Below, piece after piece: positions 48,401 through 61,499 of a stretch of 64,000 bases of DNA. Numbering within the stretch: position 1 is the stretch's first letter; every line of letters starts with the position of its first letter. Source of the DNA: Phoebastria nigripes. Taxonomy: Eukaryota > Chordata > Aves > Procellariiformes > Diomedeidae. Under the pieces are notes generated by a model that saw only the letters and a list, made by a program, of their open reading frames with translations, had not been told where the DNA came from and made no database searches. The translations under genes and the position numbers were made by a program. The stretch spans positions 253,924 through 317,923 of the forward strand of contig JAYKAV010000500.1 of NCBI GenBank assembly GCA_035582835.1. The letters are read 5' to 3'.

Positions 48401-49479
48401 TGTGCTTCACACAGAGAGTGTATTCCAGCACCTCTTAGCTATGTCAAGAAGCATTCCTACCTGGGAAAGATAAGCATGTTTTCCAAGTTGCATGGGAAAT
48501 GCGAGTACATCTGCATGGAAATGAAGCCAGGCAACGTGCCCTCCCAAATGGGCTCCACATTCCTTTGATAGAAATTACTATTGAGAGACGAGTGTCTTGT
48601 GCTGTCCATTTCAGATTAAATACAATTGGAGAAATTCAGCATTCTTCAACCTGCTTTTTCTGATACTCTTTGTGTAAAACCTCTTCTGCCAAGTGGGTGA
48701 ATTGTCCTGATGGTTTGTATGATGGTGCGTCTTTCATTCAATTCTGACTTACCGAGTCCTACTGGAATCCCAGTTGGGTGCCCTGGCAGCTGCCCCACGT
48801 AATCCCTGTGCTGTGCACTCACGGCTCCACCTCGTACTAGTTGCTGGGCTGCAGGGTTCATTTATTGCATGCTAGCCTTTTTGCTCCTTTTTGGTTAGGA
48901 CAGAGCTATGGAGAGCTAAGCCACTGCCGCCTACTTTACAGGGTCTGTCAGTGTTGGGTGTTGTGAAACCAGTACCTTCACTGTGGGGCTCACAGCAGCT
49001 GGCACTTCAGGCATTCATAGTAACATTGCTGGTCCCCTGGACTGCAGAGCATGGCTAAAGTCGCAAGGGTTTTATTCTGTAGACCTTAGCTGATCGATAG
49101 GATTTGTCTGAGTAGTCTCAGGCCCTTGCAGAAGAAATCCTTCCTTGCTTCAACACAGCTCTGTGTGCGTGGACATAGGCAGGACTCCGTATACCAGGTA
49201 CAGCGCGTTGTGCAGACCTGAGCTGTTCCAGGCTGGACTGTAATTGACTTTGAACACTGAGCGAGACCTAATTTGTCTGTCTCACAACTCCTCTCATAAC
49301 ACAAAGGAATCATCTCTCTCCACTCTCTGCCCAGGCACAAGGAGCAGATAATTAATTCTCCAGGGTAGGGATGAGGCTCTGGGGAGGTTCCAGAGGCAGA
49401 GTCCTCCCCTTGGAGAAGCAGGAACAGCTGCGCTGGCCCTCCTGGTTGGGGATTTTTTTTCAGCTTACCCAGATAATAA
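45486..49479. other. Non-coding stretch, no gene seen
   Basis: No supported gene in about 4 kb. A duplicated 12-mer CTGGACTTAAGC lies at 47744-47755 and 47760-47771. Single Ns lie at 48040 and 48267. Open frames of 60-106 codons have no recognisable domains. Confidence 0.65.
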
Positions 49480-49625
49480 GATCCTTTCTCCTCTTAACCT
49501 CTTACCTGGAGTGCAATTAGGGGTAAACAGAGCCGGCTGCTCTGTGAAGAAAGATGTGTCCTTAACCTGGCAAGAACAACTTATTAATTATTAAGCCAAC
49601 AGCGGGGAGAGTGGTCTGAGTCTGT
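49480..49625. promoter_or_regulatory. Candidate conserved non-coding element
   Basis: A short island with GTGCAATTAGGGGTAAACAG and TTATTAATTATTAAG (TAATTA at 49585-49590). Homeodomain-like cores lie in otherwise mixed-composition DNA. Weak evidence from composition only. Confidence 0.25.
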
Positions 49626-51489
49626 CTGAGCCAGGTGAGCAGGAGAGCCTGCAAAATTCACCTGGCTCATTGTAACCACCACACAGTGCTTTGATGAGAT
49701 TTCATCTGCTGAACAGGCTCTGTGAAGCAACAAGCTCACTGACATTAGTCCTGGCCGGAGTACAGTGCCCATCCCTCCCTCCAGACCTGCTCAGAGAGAG
49801 TATTAGTGATGTCCATGCTGGTCCCAGCAGCCTGCTAGCAGGGTCACACGTTCTGCCCTGCCCTGCCCGAGGGTTGCTGTGTGTGAGTGTGTTCCACCAT
49901 GTGTGTGTGCATGGTCATGCTGGTTTACCAAATCCAGTAGTCTCTGTGTTGTTCTCATGGGAGCAGACACAGGTAAATGGATCACAGNACACTTTCCACC
50001 TCTATTATCTGATTTCCCCTGAATGCATTTGTTCATTCTCTGCTACGCTGTTGTTTGGTGACAGCTGTGCTCAGTGAACCATTTTCTAAAAGCAGAGCGC
50101 ATCCAGTTAACCACTTAACCTGGTATAGCAACGGTAAGAGTTTAGCTGGGAAGCTCCCCACCTCAGCTGCTTCTGCCTCTGTGGGAATTACTATGGGAGC
50201 AAGAAATAAGACTGGTGCTGAGGGATCAGAGGGACTTTTCAGCAACATCTTTCCAGTGCTGTGGTCCTGGGGCTCTTCTGTGCAGGCCTTTTGTGAGTTT
50301 TCTTTTTCCCCACAGGCAAATAGCAGACAAGATAAGCTGCTACTGCAGCAGATGACTTCTTACATAAATGTTAATGAGCAACTAATGTGTACATCATTTT
50401 CCTGCAAAAGGTGATCAAAGGTAGGAGAGTTTTGACAGGTCTCATTCCAGGGAGCAAAGTGAGCCAATCTCAGCCCAGGGGCCAGAGCTCAACACTGGAA
50501 ATGGCGAGTCCAGATGCAGCTTGCATCCTGGCTCTATTTACCTCTTTCAGGCACCCTTTTTAATCTCTGCTTCAGCTGCCTTTCAAGTGAGCAGGATTTT
50601 TTTTCCCCATTGAAGAAATATTACTCTCTCAGGCTCATTTTTACAGCATATGGCTGCTACAGCAGCATCAGCCAGTTCCCATCTCACGCTGCACCACCCA
50701 CCTGCCTGGATGCTGTGAGGACAAGCAGCACGTGGGCAGACCTGGAGACACACATGCCCCTGCTCATGTAATCCTTTCCCCCCTGAGGCAAGTTGGGTGG
50801 CTGAAGCGAAGCCCTTTGTGGTCAGACAGAGCACAGGGAGGGCGTGGGACACATCCCTGATTTTTGTGAGGGAGTGGAGATGTCTTCAGCACATCATCCG
50901 GCTATTCCCACTGACAGTCACTGGTTTGTTGTGGGTAGTGTCAGCAAGGCCGAGGACTAGCGAGGCTTTAGATGCTGAGCTCCTCCGGCTCTCCTGGCAC
51001 CTTGCAAGGCAAGGTTAATGCCTGATTTGGCTTTTCTAAACCCTCCCTGTGCCCTGTCTGCGCTGCCTGACTCCTCCCCATTCTTCTAGGCTGCAAGCCT
51101 GCTTGAGACATGCTGTCTGGTTAGTGATTTTACACCCGTCTTATCTGGGTGTCTTCTTTATTCATCAGTGTAGCTGAAACTTCCCCACACTCACCCTGTG
51201 GTAAACCCCAGAGCTTGTGGGCTTAGTTTGATTTCGGTTTAGGGCTACAACCTCCATGCTGAAGTACTCTAGTGTTGATAAATGCTATTTGAACTGATGT
51301 CTGTAAAGGCTTTACAGCTCCTTCCATTAACCATAAGCAGGGCTTTTCCTCCTGATTTGTGGAGTCCTGGTCCCTGGAAGGAAAGGGGACTAAGGTAGCC
51401 TGCTGGACCCCAGGTGGGAGTGCCNGAGCCCTGCCTGTCCTCTCTGGACCCACCAGACTCTGGGCGGGAGGCCCTGAGACACCCCAGCT
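49626..51489. other. Non-coding stretch, no gene seen
   Basis: No supported gene. A GT-rich patch lies around 49875-49915. Single Ns lie at 49988 and 51425. Overlapping frames of 119-128 codons on the plus strand have no recognisable domains and are opposed on the minus strand. Confidence 0.65.
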
Positions 51490-51700
51490 GGTGCAGATGA
51501 TTAAAGGGACACAAATGATTTAAACATCCCATTTCCCATTTCAAGACGTCCATGACCCTGTAAGGCAAGATCTGGGAGATTAATTATTGCAAATACTGTT
51601 GTCAGCAAATTATGCCTCTTTCTCTGTTGTCCTTGATCAGATCATGATAATTACATTTACGCTTTGAAATGACTGAGGTAGTAATGAGGAGTTCTTGGTC
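51490..51700. promoter_or_regulatory. Candidate conserved enhancer-like element
   Basis: Dense homeodomain-like cores: GATTAAAGG, AAATGATTTAAAC, GATTAATTATTGC (TAATTA at 51581-51586), TTGATCAGATCATGATAATT (TAATTA at 51648-51653) and GAGGTAGTAATGAGG. The block is non-repetitive and sits between GC-richer flanks. It is a strong candidate by texture; conservation is not tested. Confidence 0.37.
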
Positions 51701-54700
51701 TGCAGTTTGTTTGTGACAGGAAACTGCCAGCGTGTACAATTGAAGTTTGTGTTGCTCTGGTTTGACATGCAGTGCACATGGTAGCATTTCACTTCCCAAA
51801 ACGGGTAAGTGGAACTCATGGCATCAGGTGCAAAAGCTGGTTTATGAGCCCATAATTCCCTTTATGGAACATTCCTTCCGGGTGGTTTAGGATTTGCTGG
51901 TTTGTGATCATTCCTACCAGTCAACTGGCATTCCTGGGATGTTCACTGCAGGCTAATGTCAGAGGAACATTTTATCCCACAAATAACAGCCTCTGCATGG
52001 TTTAAAAACCTTTCTCTAAAAAAAATAAAAGTGAAAAATTTGAAGCATTAGGCCTTTTTCTTAAAAAAAAAACTTGAAACATTTCCACTAAAAACATTCC
52101 CTAAGAAAATGAACATTTTCATTCCAGCCCTCTGATAAGCACATTTTGCACGGACAATACTTCTCATTTCCTGCTCGCTTTATGACCAGTCCTGTGTCTG
52201 ACTCATTCCTGTCCATACCACCTGGCCACTAGTTTCTGGTAAGAAAACAGGCCAATAGATGTGGGAGTGACCGATTTTTCTCTCAAGAGGACATAGGTCT
52301 CTTGTTCTTTTCTGTAGTTGTATTTCCACTGCTTTTTATTAAAACATAAATAGCCATGAACAGCACTGCTCTCCCGGAGGCTGACAGTTGACTGTGGAGG
52401 GGCAATTTTATTGTTTCTCCTCAGGTAGTTGAGCAGATACCTTCCAGCTGGAGCAAGAAAGAGGATACAGGGGTATGTGTGAGCACGGGCATTTCAGTCA
52501 TCTCTGCTGTTAGGTCTGAGATTGCGTTCTGGCAGGAGAACAGGAATGTATGACTAAAGAGAAGGAAGTTGTATCTGATAAAAGGCCAGGCCTGGGAAGA
52601 GATGGCAATATTTCATTATTCTGCTCTGGCTTAGCTCTTTCCGTGCTCCCTGGGTACATATCACCTACCAGTGCCATGACACAGCTTCCAACACCGCTGT
52701 TGTAGCTTAGCAGCTTCTCCGGTGTGCTGTGTGCTTGCTTAGCTCTGCTTTGGAAGGAAGCTGCCACGGGGAGTGGGTGTAGACCCAGATCCAGCGCTGC
52801 TCTGCAGCTGATCAGATGATGCAGTCTCCAAGGGGAGCTGTGTGGCCAGGCTGAGAGCATGGCAGGGAACAGCACGGTGGCAGTCCCTCCTGGCAGCAAG
52901 AAGAGGCAGAGGACTGCCCCACAGGCTCTGCAGCCTTGTCTGGAGCAGCAGCACGGAGGCTGGATGCAACGCAGTTATCTGGCTCCACCACGCACCAGAC
53001 CCCAAGGTTAAGACCCAGGTCAAATTCTTCAACTCTCTTGTTTCACTAGGTCTGCAGGGACCAGTCCTGACCCTCTTCCCTCTTTGCTCACCTTTGCTCA
53101 CTGACTCTTGAGGTCACTGATATCCCTTGTCAATGCCATGGAGTGAAATATGTCCATGGCTGGCCCCGGAAGGGACTAGATTACCTGCCCGGCCTCTGGA
53201 ACAGTAGATTCCCTCCACCCAGGGTAGCTGCGGGGGTTGCTCACAATGGCAGTCAGTGAGGGGTGGCCCCTGCCTGGGAAGGGGGGCAGCCGGTGGAAAG
53301 CAGAGTTGGAGAGGCAACTGCTGGGGCGGTCTCCCTGCCCTGCAAAGCCACTATGNGCATTTGGTGTGCCAGGCCCTAGCAGTCTCCAGGAGATGTTGGC
53401 ACAAACTTCAGTTGCCCTGGAGTTTTATGTCTAAGCCTGGGGATGTCAGAGCTTTTCCCTGAAGCAAAGCAGAGGGTGTTCGGTGAGGAGACAGCCCTTG
53501 CGTTTTCCTGTCTCCCGCAGCAATCCCCTCTGCTCCCCATCTAAGCAGGGGCAGAGACTCACCCTCCTACCCATCTTGTTTTCGGAGGCAGCAGATTGGG
53601 TTGCCTCCTGGTGCTTCCTAAAGGAGTTCTGATGTGGCAGGCTGCCTCTTGCAAATGAGCTAAGCTGCAGCTGGGCAACTAAAATAGGTCCCAGTTTCCT
53701 CCGACAGACCAAATCTGGCTTGCAGGTGGCCTGCACCGAGTGCCAGCATGCTGGAAACTGCTACCAGGAGCAGGGTGGCAGCCGGACTCACTGGACTAGT
53801 AGTAGCAGCTCCATTATCCGGCACATTGGAGCCAACTCTTACCCTCTCAGTTCCCAGGCACTGTGACATATGCTGTCTTAATGCCTCCGGCAAATTGGAA
53901 TCAGCTTGGCTTTTTCAAAAGCCCTTTCATACAAAGGGCTGACATTTTCTGTGCTTTATTCTGGAGCTGGTTTGGGTTGTTAAAAATTATACCCACTGGG
54001 TAGGAGCTGCCATACCTCCAATTGCCTGAGAGGCTACTCTGTATTTTATCAGACTTTTTTTTTTTATTTTGGTGTAAGGAGAGGTGACCGTTGTTTTGAA
54101 ACTGTAACAAGACTTTCCAATAGATCTGGAAATGTGCTACTGGTAAATAGCTATCTGAAGAACAAGCCACCCCCCGGCACCTCAAGGACAAGNCCTCCAG
54201 CTGTTCGGTTATTCAGCCTGGATCATGGGCTCCAGCTGTAATTTCTGTTCTGCTAGCTTAATTCTACACCATTTTTACACTGGTTTTTGAAAAATGCATG
54301 TTTATTCTCTCTCTGCCTTCCCCCATTAGCTGTAAATGCCTTTCAGAGGGTCACACTCTAAAGTGCGCTTGTCTTTATAAAGCTGTTCACAGTGCTGCGT
54401 CAGGACACCTGTCTGCAGAGGGGAAGGTAGGAGACGTGCATTCAGGATGGATCTGTCTGAGTCCACTCATGGTATTGAGCCAAAATGGAGCAAACAGTGG
54501 GAAAAGCAAATCTTTCTTGTCCTGTCTGAATGGCAGCACACATACAGGCACAGACATANGTACAATAGCAACAAATGCATCGCAGGCCTTCGTACTCATC
54601 TTCCAAGACACCCTGGGAATGCTGGATGTGCTGACCTGCCTTCTTCTTGCATCTTCATCTGGTAATGTTTTTTCTCACTTACTTAGTGGAGCAACTCCTC

Positions 54701-55676
54701 TTCATTTACGTTGCAGCAAGGCTGGTGTGGTCATTTTCACAGCAGGGGCAGAGAAATCAAGCAAGGTTGTAGAAAGAGACATGGGAGAAAAGCATGAACT
54801 GAACCCTCTGGCAAGTCAGGACAGGTGTCTTTACAGGCATTTCAAAGGGACGTAGTGTTTGAATAATGGTAGAAATAGAGTGGAATTAGGAGACACCAAA
54901 TTGGGCTGGGAAGTGGGGTGTGTGTTAGACTTCTGAATCATTTTTCACAGGAAATGGCATTGTTTCAGCCCTGTGACTCCATGCTGGCCAAAGCACGAGG
55001 TCAGAGCAGTGACTAATCTCTACAGCTCATTTAGCCTCTGTGCCTGTTCCAGGAACAAGGTGGTGTGTCGAAGCACGACTTTCACTTCTGTTCTACAATA
55101 ACTATTTCAGACTCTCTAATTCTATATATTGATCACAGATATTCCAGACAGCAGCTCTGCTCTTTTGGTGTGAAAGGTGAGATCAGACACAGACTTGTTT
55201 CTGGTGCCTAGACTGGAGGAGCCTGTAAGCAGTTCTGGTCTAAGTGCCTGTGTGGGTGAAGTACAGGTTAGACTTGTGAATGATGCTCACTCAGGTGACT
55301 TTGAAAATTTCTTTTCCTGATCACTTATGCCAGGGAATGCTCCCAGAAGTCAGTCAAATAAGTGCACAGCTTCCCCACAGGGACAAGTCAAAGGGAATTT
55401 GGACTGCTCTAACTGGTGAATGCATTGTGGAGGACAGCATAGAGCAACCTGGGGCTGGGCTATGGGGGCTATCTCTCAACCCAGGCGTCCTCTGGCAGGC
55501 AGCCTGTACACCTACAGTCTCAGCTGAAACTGCAGCCCTNTCCGTTCCCAGCACCTGGGCCAGGGAAACAGTATCACAGGCTCCTCAAACTCCTTCCCTA
55601 TAAGATGTGATGTGGAAAATCCCCTTCCCCTGCTACCTTCACCACAAAGCCCCCCTAATTGTGGCTCTCTGCCACC
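51701..55676. other. Non-coding stretch, no gene seen
   Basis: No supported gene. The segment at about 52020-52125 is A/T-rich with GAAACATTTC at 52075-52084, resembling the segment at 27.0 kb. GC content rises from 52.7 to 53.8 kb, where several frames on both strands overlap without recognisable domains. A 185-codon plus-strand frame at 54298-54855 matches no family I know. Single Ns lie at 53356, 54193, 54559 and 55540. Confidence 0.65.
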
Positions 55677-55761
55677 ATGTGGACTTGGCAGTGCTAGGTT
55701 AACGGTTGGACTTGATGATCTTAAAGGTCTTTTCCAACTTAAATGATTCTATGATTCTATG
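55677..55761 (+). mobile_element. CR1: CR1 LINE 3' tail, strongly 5'-truncated
   Basis: About 85 bp of CR1 3' UTR. It starts near TGGACTTGGCAGTGCTAGGT, continues through the conserved GGTTGGACTTGATGATCTTA and AAAGGTCTTTTCCAACTTAA, and ends in two full ATTCTATG microrepeats (55746-55761). Its 'GGCAGTGCTAGGTTAACGG' segment marks a different CR1 subfamily from the copy at 42.9 kb. It contains no coding sequence. Confidence 0.95.
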
Positions 55762-56729
55762 TCTCCTTCCAGTGTCCCTCTGTCTTGCTTGCAGGAAAGC
55801 ATTCTGTCCCTGAGGGAAGGCAGCTCCTGTCATTAAGGGACTGAATGCTTGGTTTTCTATTTGGCTAATTCTTGCATTAGCTCAATCCCATGGGCTATGT
55901 AGAGGACCTGAAGCTAAAAAGGGCTGATTTGTCTTGTTCCTGCATTGTCTAATGGCTGTTGCCCATTTATACCATGCTCTAGAGCTTTAGTGAGTCCACT
56001 CCAGTCCATTAGATCACCCCACTGAAGTGGAGAAAATGAAACATGTCCTTTCTTTGCCAGTGACTCTGTAAAGAGTAAGAAAAGAAGAGAATTAAACCCT
56101 TCCCAGTAGAGAGATTGCTCTAACAATTATTTACTTTGAGCAGGCATATCTATATTAATTTGCTTTGAGTTGGCTTGATTTTCTTGATGAAGATTACAGT
56201 AGACGAGTTTTAGAGGAAAATGAATTGCTTAATTGCCATTCAATACTGGGGGTATGTCTTGCCTTTCTGTGTTTGTAGATATTTTTAATAGAAATACTTA
56301 GTTTTGGATGAAGGAAATATGAATGGAAATGTGTGTGTATCTGTGGGTATGTTACTAAGCAGTAGTTTATATGTAAGCACATTGTTAAGTGAGTTAGTGA
56401 GGAGTATTGCTCAGCTGCCCTACTCTTCACTTTCACAGACATGTACGAGTATGTGTTTTCAAGGCTCTTGTTGCAATTTCCTAATGAACAGTAGGAAAGA
56501 AATTATCACAGCACTGTGGCAATGGCATATATTCTACCTGAAACAATCTATAGGATTACAGCAGTTCAGCTTCACATTTAAAGACAACGGATTTTTGTAT
56601 TCCCTCTTTTGACTTGTCATATGGAAAACCTTAAGTGAAATATTTTCCAGTGATTGTTTGTGTCAAAGTGTGATTCTGGCATTACCCTCCCAGCTTTCTG
56701 TGGCCTTGGTTTTTCCTTTTCATTGCTCA
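55762..56729. other. Non-coding stretch, no gene seen
   Basis: No gene or clear repeat. AT-rich after about 56120. A 102-codon plus-strand frame at 56304-56612 has no recognisable domain. Confidence 0.65.
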
Positions 56730-56890
56730 ACTGCTGAGCATACAAATCAATAACTTGTTATTAACTCCTTTGGGAAATTTAATAGCTATTAATGTGATTC
56801 AACTAGAGGTTTACACGGTTTCATTTTAACATTCAAATAAGATTTCGAAAGTAACTTTACGTTAAGCTTCAGACTGTCCTTCAAACTCTG
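56730..56890. promoter_or_regulatory. Candidate conserved non-coding element
   Basis: AT-rich block with AATCAATAAC, GTTATTAACTCC, TTTAATAGCTATTAATG and CTTTACGTTAAG words, typical of homeodomain-site clusters. It lies between less AT-rich flanks. Composition-based call only. Confidence 0.27.
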
Positions 56891-59800
56891 ATTTTCACTG
56901 GTGAAAAGTTGAAACGGGGAGGTAAAACAGGAGCCTCAGCTGGTCTCACAGCCCTGCATGGACACAGACATACCGAAGAACGAGCATCCGGGTTTCATCC
57001 TGGGTTTCCAGTCTTTGATACAGAGCAAAGTAAACAGCATGTGCAGAAAGGCAGCCATGTGTCTGTCCTGGCTTCCGGAGCTCTCAGCTCCATGTCTCTG
57101 CAATTGGAGATGAGGCAGAGTTAACTTTTTCCACTCCTCAGTTGGAGCCCATCTGCCCTTCTGGTTAATGCAGATGTCAGTCAGCCATGACTGGCACTAC
57201 ATCTGGGGTACCTCTGACTTGACTAAAAATAGGCAGTCTTGGTTATCTCCTGAGAGACCTGGCTTTCTGGAAGTCTCTCATCTAGCTCTGCAGACCAGGA
57301 AGCTCAGGGACATTTTTGTTAAAAATCTTCAAATGGAGAGAACTACCTTGAACCTGTGGGATTTTTCCCATCAGTGTCCAGGGGAACATCTCCTGTCCCC
57401 TGTCATCCCTGGCTTGCTTGGTAGGATGGGGATCTTGCAGAGCTTCCTTGTCTGGGACCACATGGCACTCCTTGCAGCTTAAATTGTTAACGCTGAGCAT
57501 AGCAGAACAGTGTTGGACGAGGGATCCCACTGTCCCATGGCCCCGGGGCTCACCAGTGGTGCTGTCGGCATGTGCCTCGCTCTGCACAAGGCTCTGTGAC
57601 CGAGCCTCCCTTGGTCCTGCTCCCACCCTAATAGATCAGCTTTGAAAAATGCCTAAATAGATGTTTCAAAGCTTGGTAACAAGGTGATAGGTGTCTTAGA
57701 AATACCAAATTGAACACTTTTAAGTTCATTTTGCCCTGTAAGATGGGATAGACCAAGATAATTTCAGCATTTCATTGTGTCATCTTCAGTTTAATACACA
57801 AATTACTTAATGTGGAGTTGTGACTGCAGGAACACATTGCTGTTTCCTGTCCTGGTCTTAGCAATATTGAATTTCCCCAGCCCTACCAGGACTCAGCTCC
57901 TCATGCCAATCACAGAGACTGCTCATTAAAAATGGGAGAGAAGAAAAAACAGGGAGCTGTTCCTGTAAGCCATGGGCTCCAGCTGACGGGGAGGGCAGGA
58001 AGGAGGAGATGGGCTTTGCTCCTAATCAGCCAGAGACATTGCACACTGCAGAGACAAACCCCGCTCTGCTTGAGACAGGCCTGAACTGCATCCCAGCTCC
58101 AAGTGACCTTGTTTAAACGTACCTGGACCTGTCTCACTGGTCCAGGCTGTCTCTGCTGTAAACAGGTCCTCTTTGCTCAGGACCTCTCCTGACATACTGT
58201 TGACATATTCTCCTTCTCTCCTCATAGTTCTCCCACTCCCTGGGGTGGCTGGGCAAGATTTGCTTTCNTCTCATATCAAAGACAGGGACTGTGCTGTAAA
58301 AAGCCATTGCTACTGGTGAAGAGAAGAAATGAGCTAGCATCGCGTTATGGGTGAGATGGGCTGGGAGAAAACAGGCTATCACCTGGAAAGCAGATCTCAG
58401 CCCTGGTCTGAACTTAACAGCCCTTAAAGCCAGTGGACATGAGGCTGTGTACAGACATATTTTTTTTCTTTCTTCTTCTTGTTTGCTGAAGGGGAAGAAA
58501 ATGAACAAAAGAGTGAGAATGTAATGGAAGAGAGAGAGGTTTGAAGTCTAGAGCAGGAGAGCACTGGTATCGTGTACTGTGTAGAGCAGGACCTGGCCAG
58601 AGGCTCTCCTGCCCCAGGCACGGGGACCTCAGCTCACTGGGTGCTGGGCTGGAGGCACAGTAAAGGCCAGGCATGTGTATGTGTGTCAGAGTATGGGAGA
58701 CACCAGACTGACTTCAGGGATGACGAAAGATGTTTTATTTAGAATTTAAGGAAAGCTTGTTTGTTAGCAAACAAGCCAGCTGTGTGCCATGTGGTCTGCC
58801 AGGGCAATGCTCCCGTGCTGATGTGAGGGCTCTTAGGGTGTGCTGCAAAAGTGTGCATCNGGCACACCGTGGGGGGCTGTGTTCTGAAGTGCCATAAAGC
58901 AGCTATACAGTAGCAGTAGAAACACTGAGCCTGGGGCCCCTATAGCAGGTTGCAGGAGCACAGCAGGCACTGCTCCAATTTGACAAGCACAGTGAGTGAT
59001 TAATGAGCCAGGGAAAACAGGGTGACACATGCAGATACTGGAGATCCACAGAGGAAATTCTGAGGATCAAGTCCACCTTTGTAAAGAGAAATATCTCTAT
59101 TATTGGGGAAGACAAGAAGGGAGCAGAGAAGCTATATGACTTCCCCAGACAGTCTCTAATGATACTTTCTGCAGTTTGCATCAATCCAGATTAAGCTTTG
59201 GGCTGACACAGACAGATCTTAACTAGGCTCTTGTCCAATGGAGTTGCATGTTCCCCTGTCCCCTGCTTTCTCTGTTGCTGAGCTAGGCTCCACGCCTGAC
59301 ACAGAGTATCTGCACATCCCTTTGAGTAGCTAACCCTGCTCCCCCGATTGCTCTGCCAAATGAGGCTCTTGTTTCACTGAGATGAGGAGTGCTGCATTGA
59401 TGAGGACAGTCCATGTGCAGGAGGAGGTGGTTTTGGTCTGCAACTTTAGTTGTTCCAGGCAGAAATTGGAGCAGCTCAGAGAACTGCTGAAGGACACATT
59501 CTTAGTGTCCCAGGGTGCCTCTGCCAGTGTAAGGCCACTTACACTGCCAGCCCCTGAGAACGACTGCTTCAGTGATGGGCTGGGCCTTAAAAAAAAGCTC
59601 CAAGTTTGGGAAACAATGTCAAACAGAATTGTGGTCAATGGGAAATGCCACTGGCATTTTGGGATGGTGATGTGCTGATCTGTGGCAGGATGAACGGTGC
59701 AGAGCAATGCTCCTTCCACTTCTGTGCTGAGAGCAGGGAATGTGGCTCCCGGTCTCTCTCAGCCCTGAAAAATGCATGTCAGGTTCTGCAGGAGCTGCAC

Positions 59801-60699
59801 GCCACAGACCAGCCCAGTTACTGCAAACCTGTGCAAGTGGAAGTCTGCAGCAGTACTCTGGAGGCACCACTAACTAACAACAGCTGCTTTTCAATGATTC
59901 ACATAGGACTGTATTCTCTGTCGGAAAGAGATTTCATTGTGGCCTCTAAAGAGGAGATCAGTAATTATTTCTCTGCTCTCCATCTGCGGAGGAAAGCCTT
60001 GACCTTCTGGCACATGGTTAGATACTGAAAACAGTTCGCTGCCAAAACAAACTTTTGAAAATTTCCCATGTCGCACAAGAGGGGAGAAGTTTTAGTATGA
60101 GATTTTCAGAGCTGTCTTGGAGTCCATTTTCTTTAGGTAGCAAATGCAGATTTGAAAATCCGTACTTCGGTGTAAGTGAGGTTGAATAATGTGGAAGCTC
60201 CTTGAGCCATACTGCACTTTTACTGGGACTCATCCACAGACAGTTGTGGATTCATTTGCATCAGCTTGAGTCTTCATCCTATGCCTGCTGCGCATACAAG
60301 TGATCCCAGGGGTCTGTGGTGCCCTTTCCACCATGGTACAGTACAAAAGCAGGACCTCAGCACAGTCTGGTAAACATGGAGTAATTATTCTGGGGCAAGT
60401 GGGGATATGAGAAGCATGATTGAACATGTCATGTGTCAGTCAGGGATGCCCATATCTTTAGCAGATAAGGGAGCAAGGTAATTGACTTTTCCAGGCTTGT
60501 GTTATCTGGAAACTTTTACCCAGCTGGTGTGAGTCTACAGTAACACAAAAGTGGTTGGTAATTGCGATCTGCACGATGCACATGCTGCTAAGGTGAAGCC
60601 TTCTACTTTTTGAGAAGGCATGAGCTTGGAAGGGTTCTGGGCTTGATTGTCATTCTAGACAAGTGTATCCTGACATCCTTTCCTTTTTACTATAAATCA
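56891..60699. other. Non-coding stretch, no gene seen
   Basis: No supported gene in about 3.8 kb. Frames at 59382-59678 and 59606-60028 (plus, 98 and 140 codons) overlap in different frames and are opposed by a 129-codon minus frame at 59330-59719. None resembles a known family. Single Ns lie at 58268 and 58860. Confidence 0.65.
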
Positions 60700-60930
60700 G
60701 AAGCAAAATGAATAAATTAGTTATTGAAGTTCCTTGTGGGCTTCATTGATGCGATTGCAGGTGGAAAAGACAGGTAACATAACCAGAGGGAATTGGTGTC
60801 AAGGCTGCTCCTTACAGACCCGGATTATGTCACCAATCAGCTGGTGAAATAAAGAGATTTCCCNCGTATATTTAGTAAATCAACATGACAATGTCATATA
60901 CAATCGGAGTTAATTAGGCAAACCTTCTTG
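60700..60930. promoter_or_regulatory. Candidate conserved enhancer-like element with TGACA/TGTCA palindrome
   Basis: A motif-rich island containing AATAAATTAGTTATTG, CATTGATGCGATTGCAGG, GGATTATGTCACCAATCAGC and GGAGTTAATTAGGC. GGATTA is an OTX/PITX-type core. CCAATCAG is an NF-Y-type CCAAT box near 60833-60840. It also holds a near-contiguous inverted pair ATGACA (60885-60890) and TGTCAT (60892-60897). The inverted TGACA/TGTCA arrangement echoes the island at 45.37 kb. A single N lies at 60864. By texture it is one of the best enhancer candidates; conservation and activity are untested. Confidence 0.38.
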
Positions 60931-61499
60931 CTGTGTATAGCATACCTCATGCCTTAAAGGTAGAGAGGCTTCCGTCATTACTGCAACTTTGCAAGTGTCA
61001 GGGGGANCTGGTTGGTTGCAACTCTGCATTGAAAGGCACCTACAGCAGCATCCTTTCCGGGCTGCTGCTCAGATCAGAGCTAGGGGAGCTCTGGGCTGGG
61101 CAGTTTCATGCCACCAACCCCAAGAAAGCTGAGGCCTGGCCTATAGCACAGGGTGCTGTTGCGAGGGGACTCTGCTGTGGTTTGACATAAAGGGGAGACA
61201 GGAATGATTTACAGCAAGCCTCATGTTTCCCATTTAATCTCTGTGCTCCCCGTGTTTCCTTAGCCCCCTGTGAACGTGACCTGCCATATCGCCAAAAGTC
61301 ACACGCTTGTCCCCCACCAGCACCCACTGCGGGAAGCTGTTTCTGATGTACATGAGGCTCACTTCTCAGGTCAAAGAGGGACAGAAGTGACAATAACCCC
61401 TGCCCCTACTTGAGCTGCATACAGCTTCCTGGCATGTCTAGGGCAAAAGGCATTTGATCTCTGAAGGCCTCTTCCTCGCCTCTGCCCCAGGGAGGAGAG
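60931..61499. other. Non-coding stretch, no gene seen
   Basis: No gene. Moderately GC-rich; a single N lies at 61007. No repeat recognised. Confidence 0.65.

Noticed and set aside
54298..54855. 185-codon open frame, plus strand
   Set aside because: No recognisable domain. A frame also opens opposite it, it contains an ambiguous base, and there is no splice or promoter structure. Probably chance.
59382..60028. Two overlapping plus-strand frames that could be joined as exons
   Set aside because: They are in different frames, with no convincing donor/acceptor pair and an equally long minus-strand frame opposite.
60445..60500. Possible reverse MIR-like words (CAGATAAGGGAGCAAGGTAA)
   Set aside because: Only scattered matches; cannot be separated from chance without a profile search.
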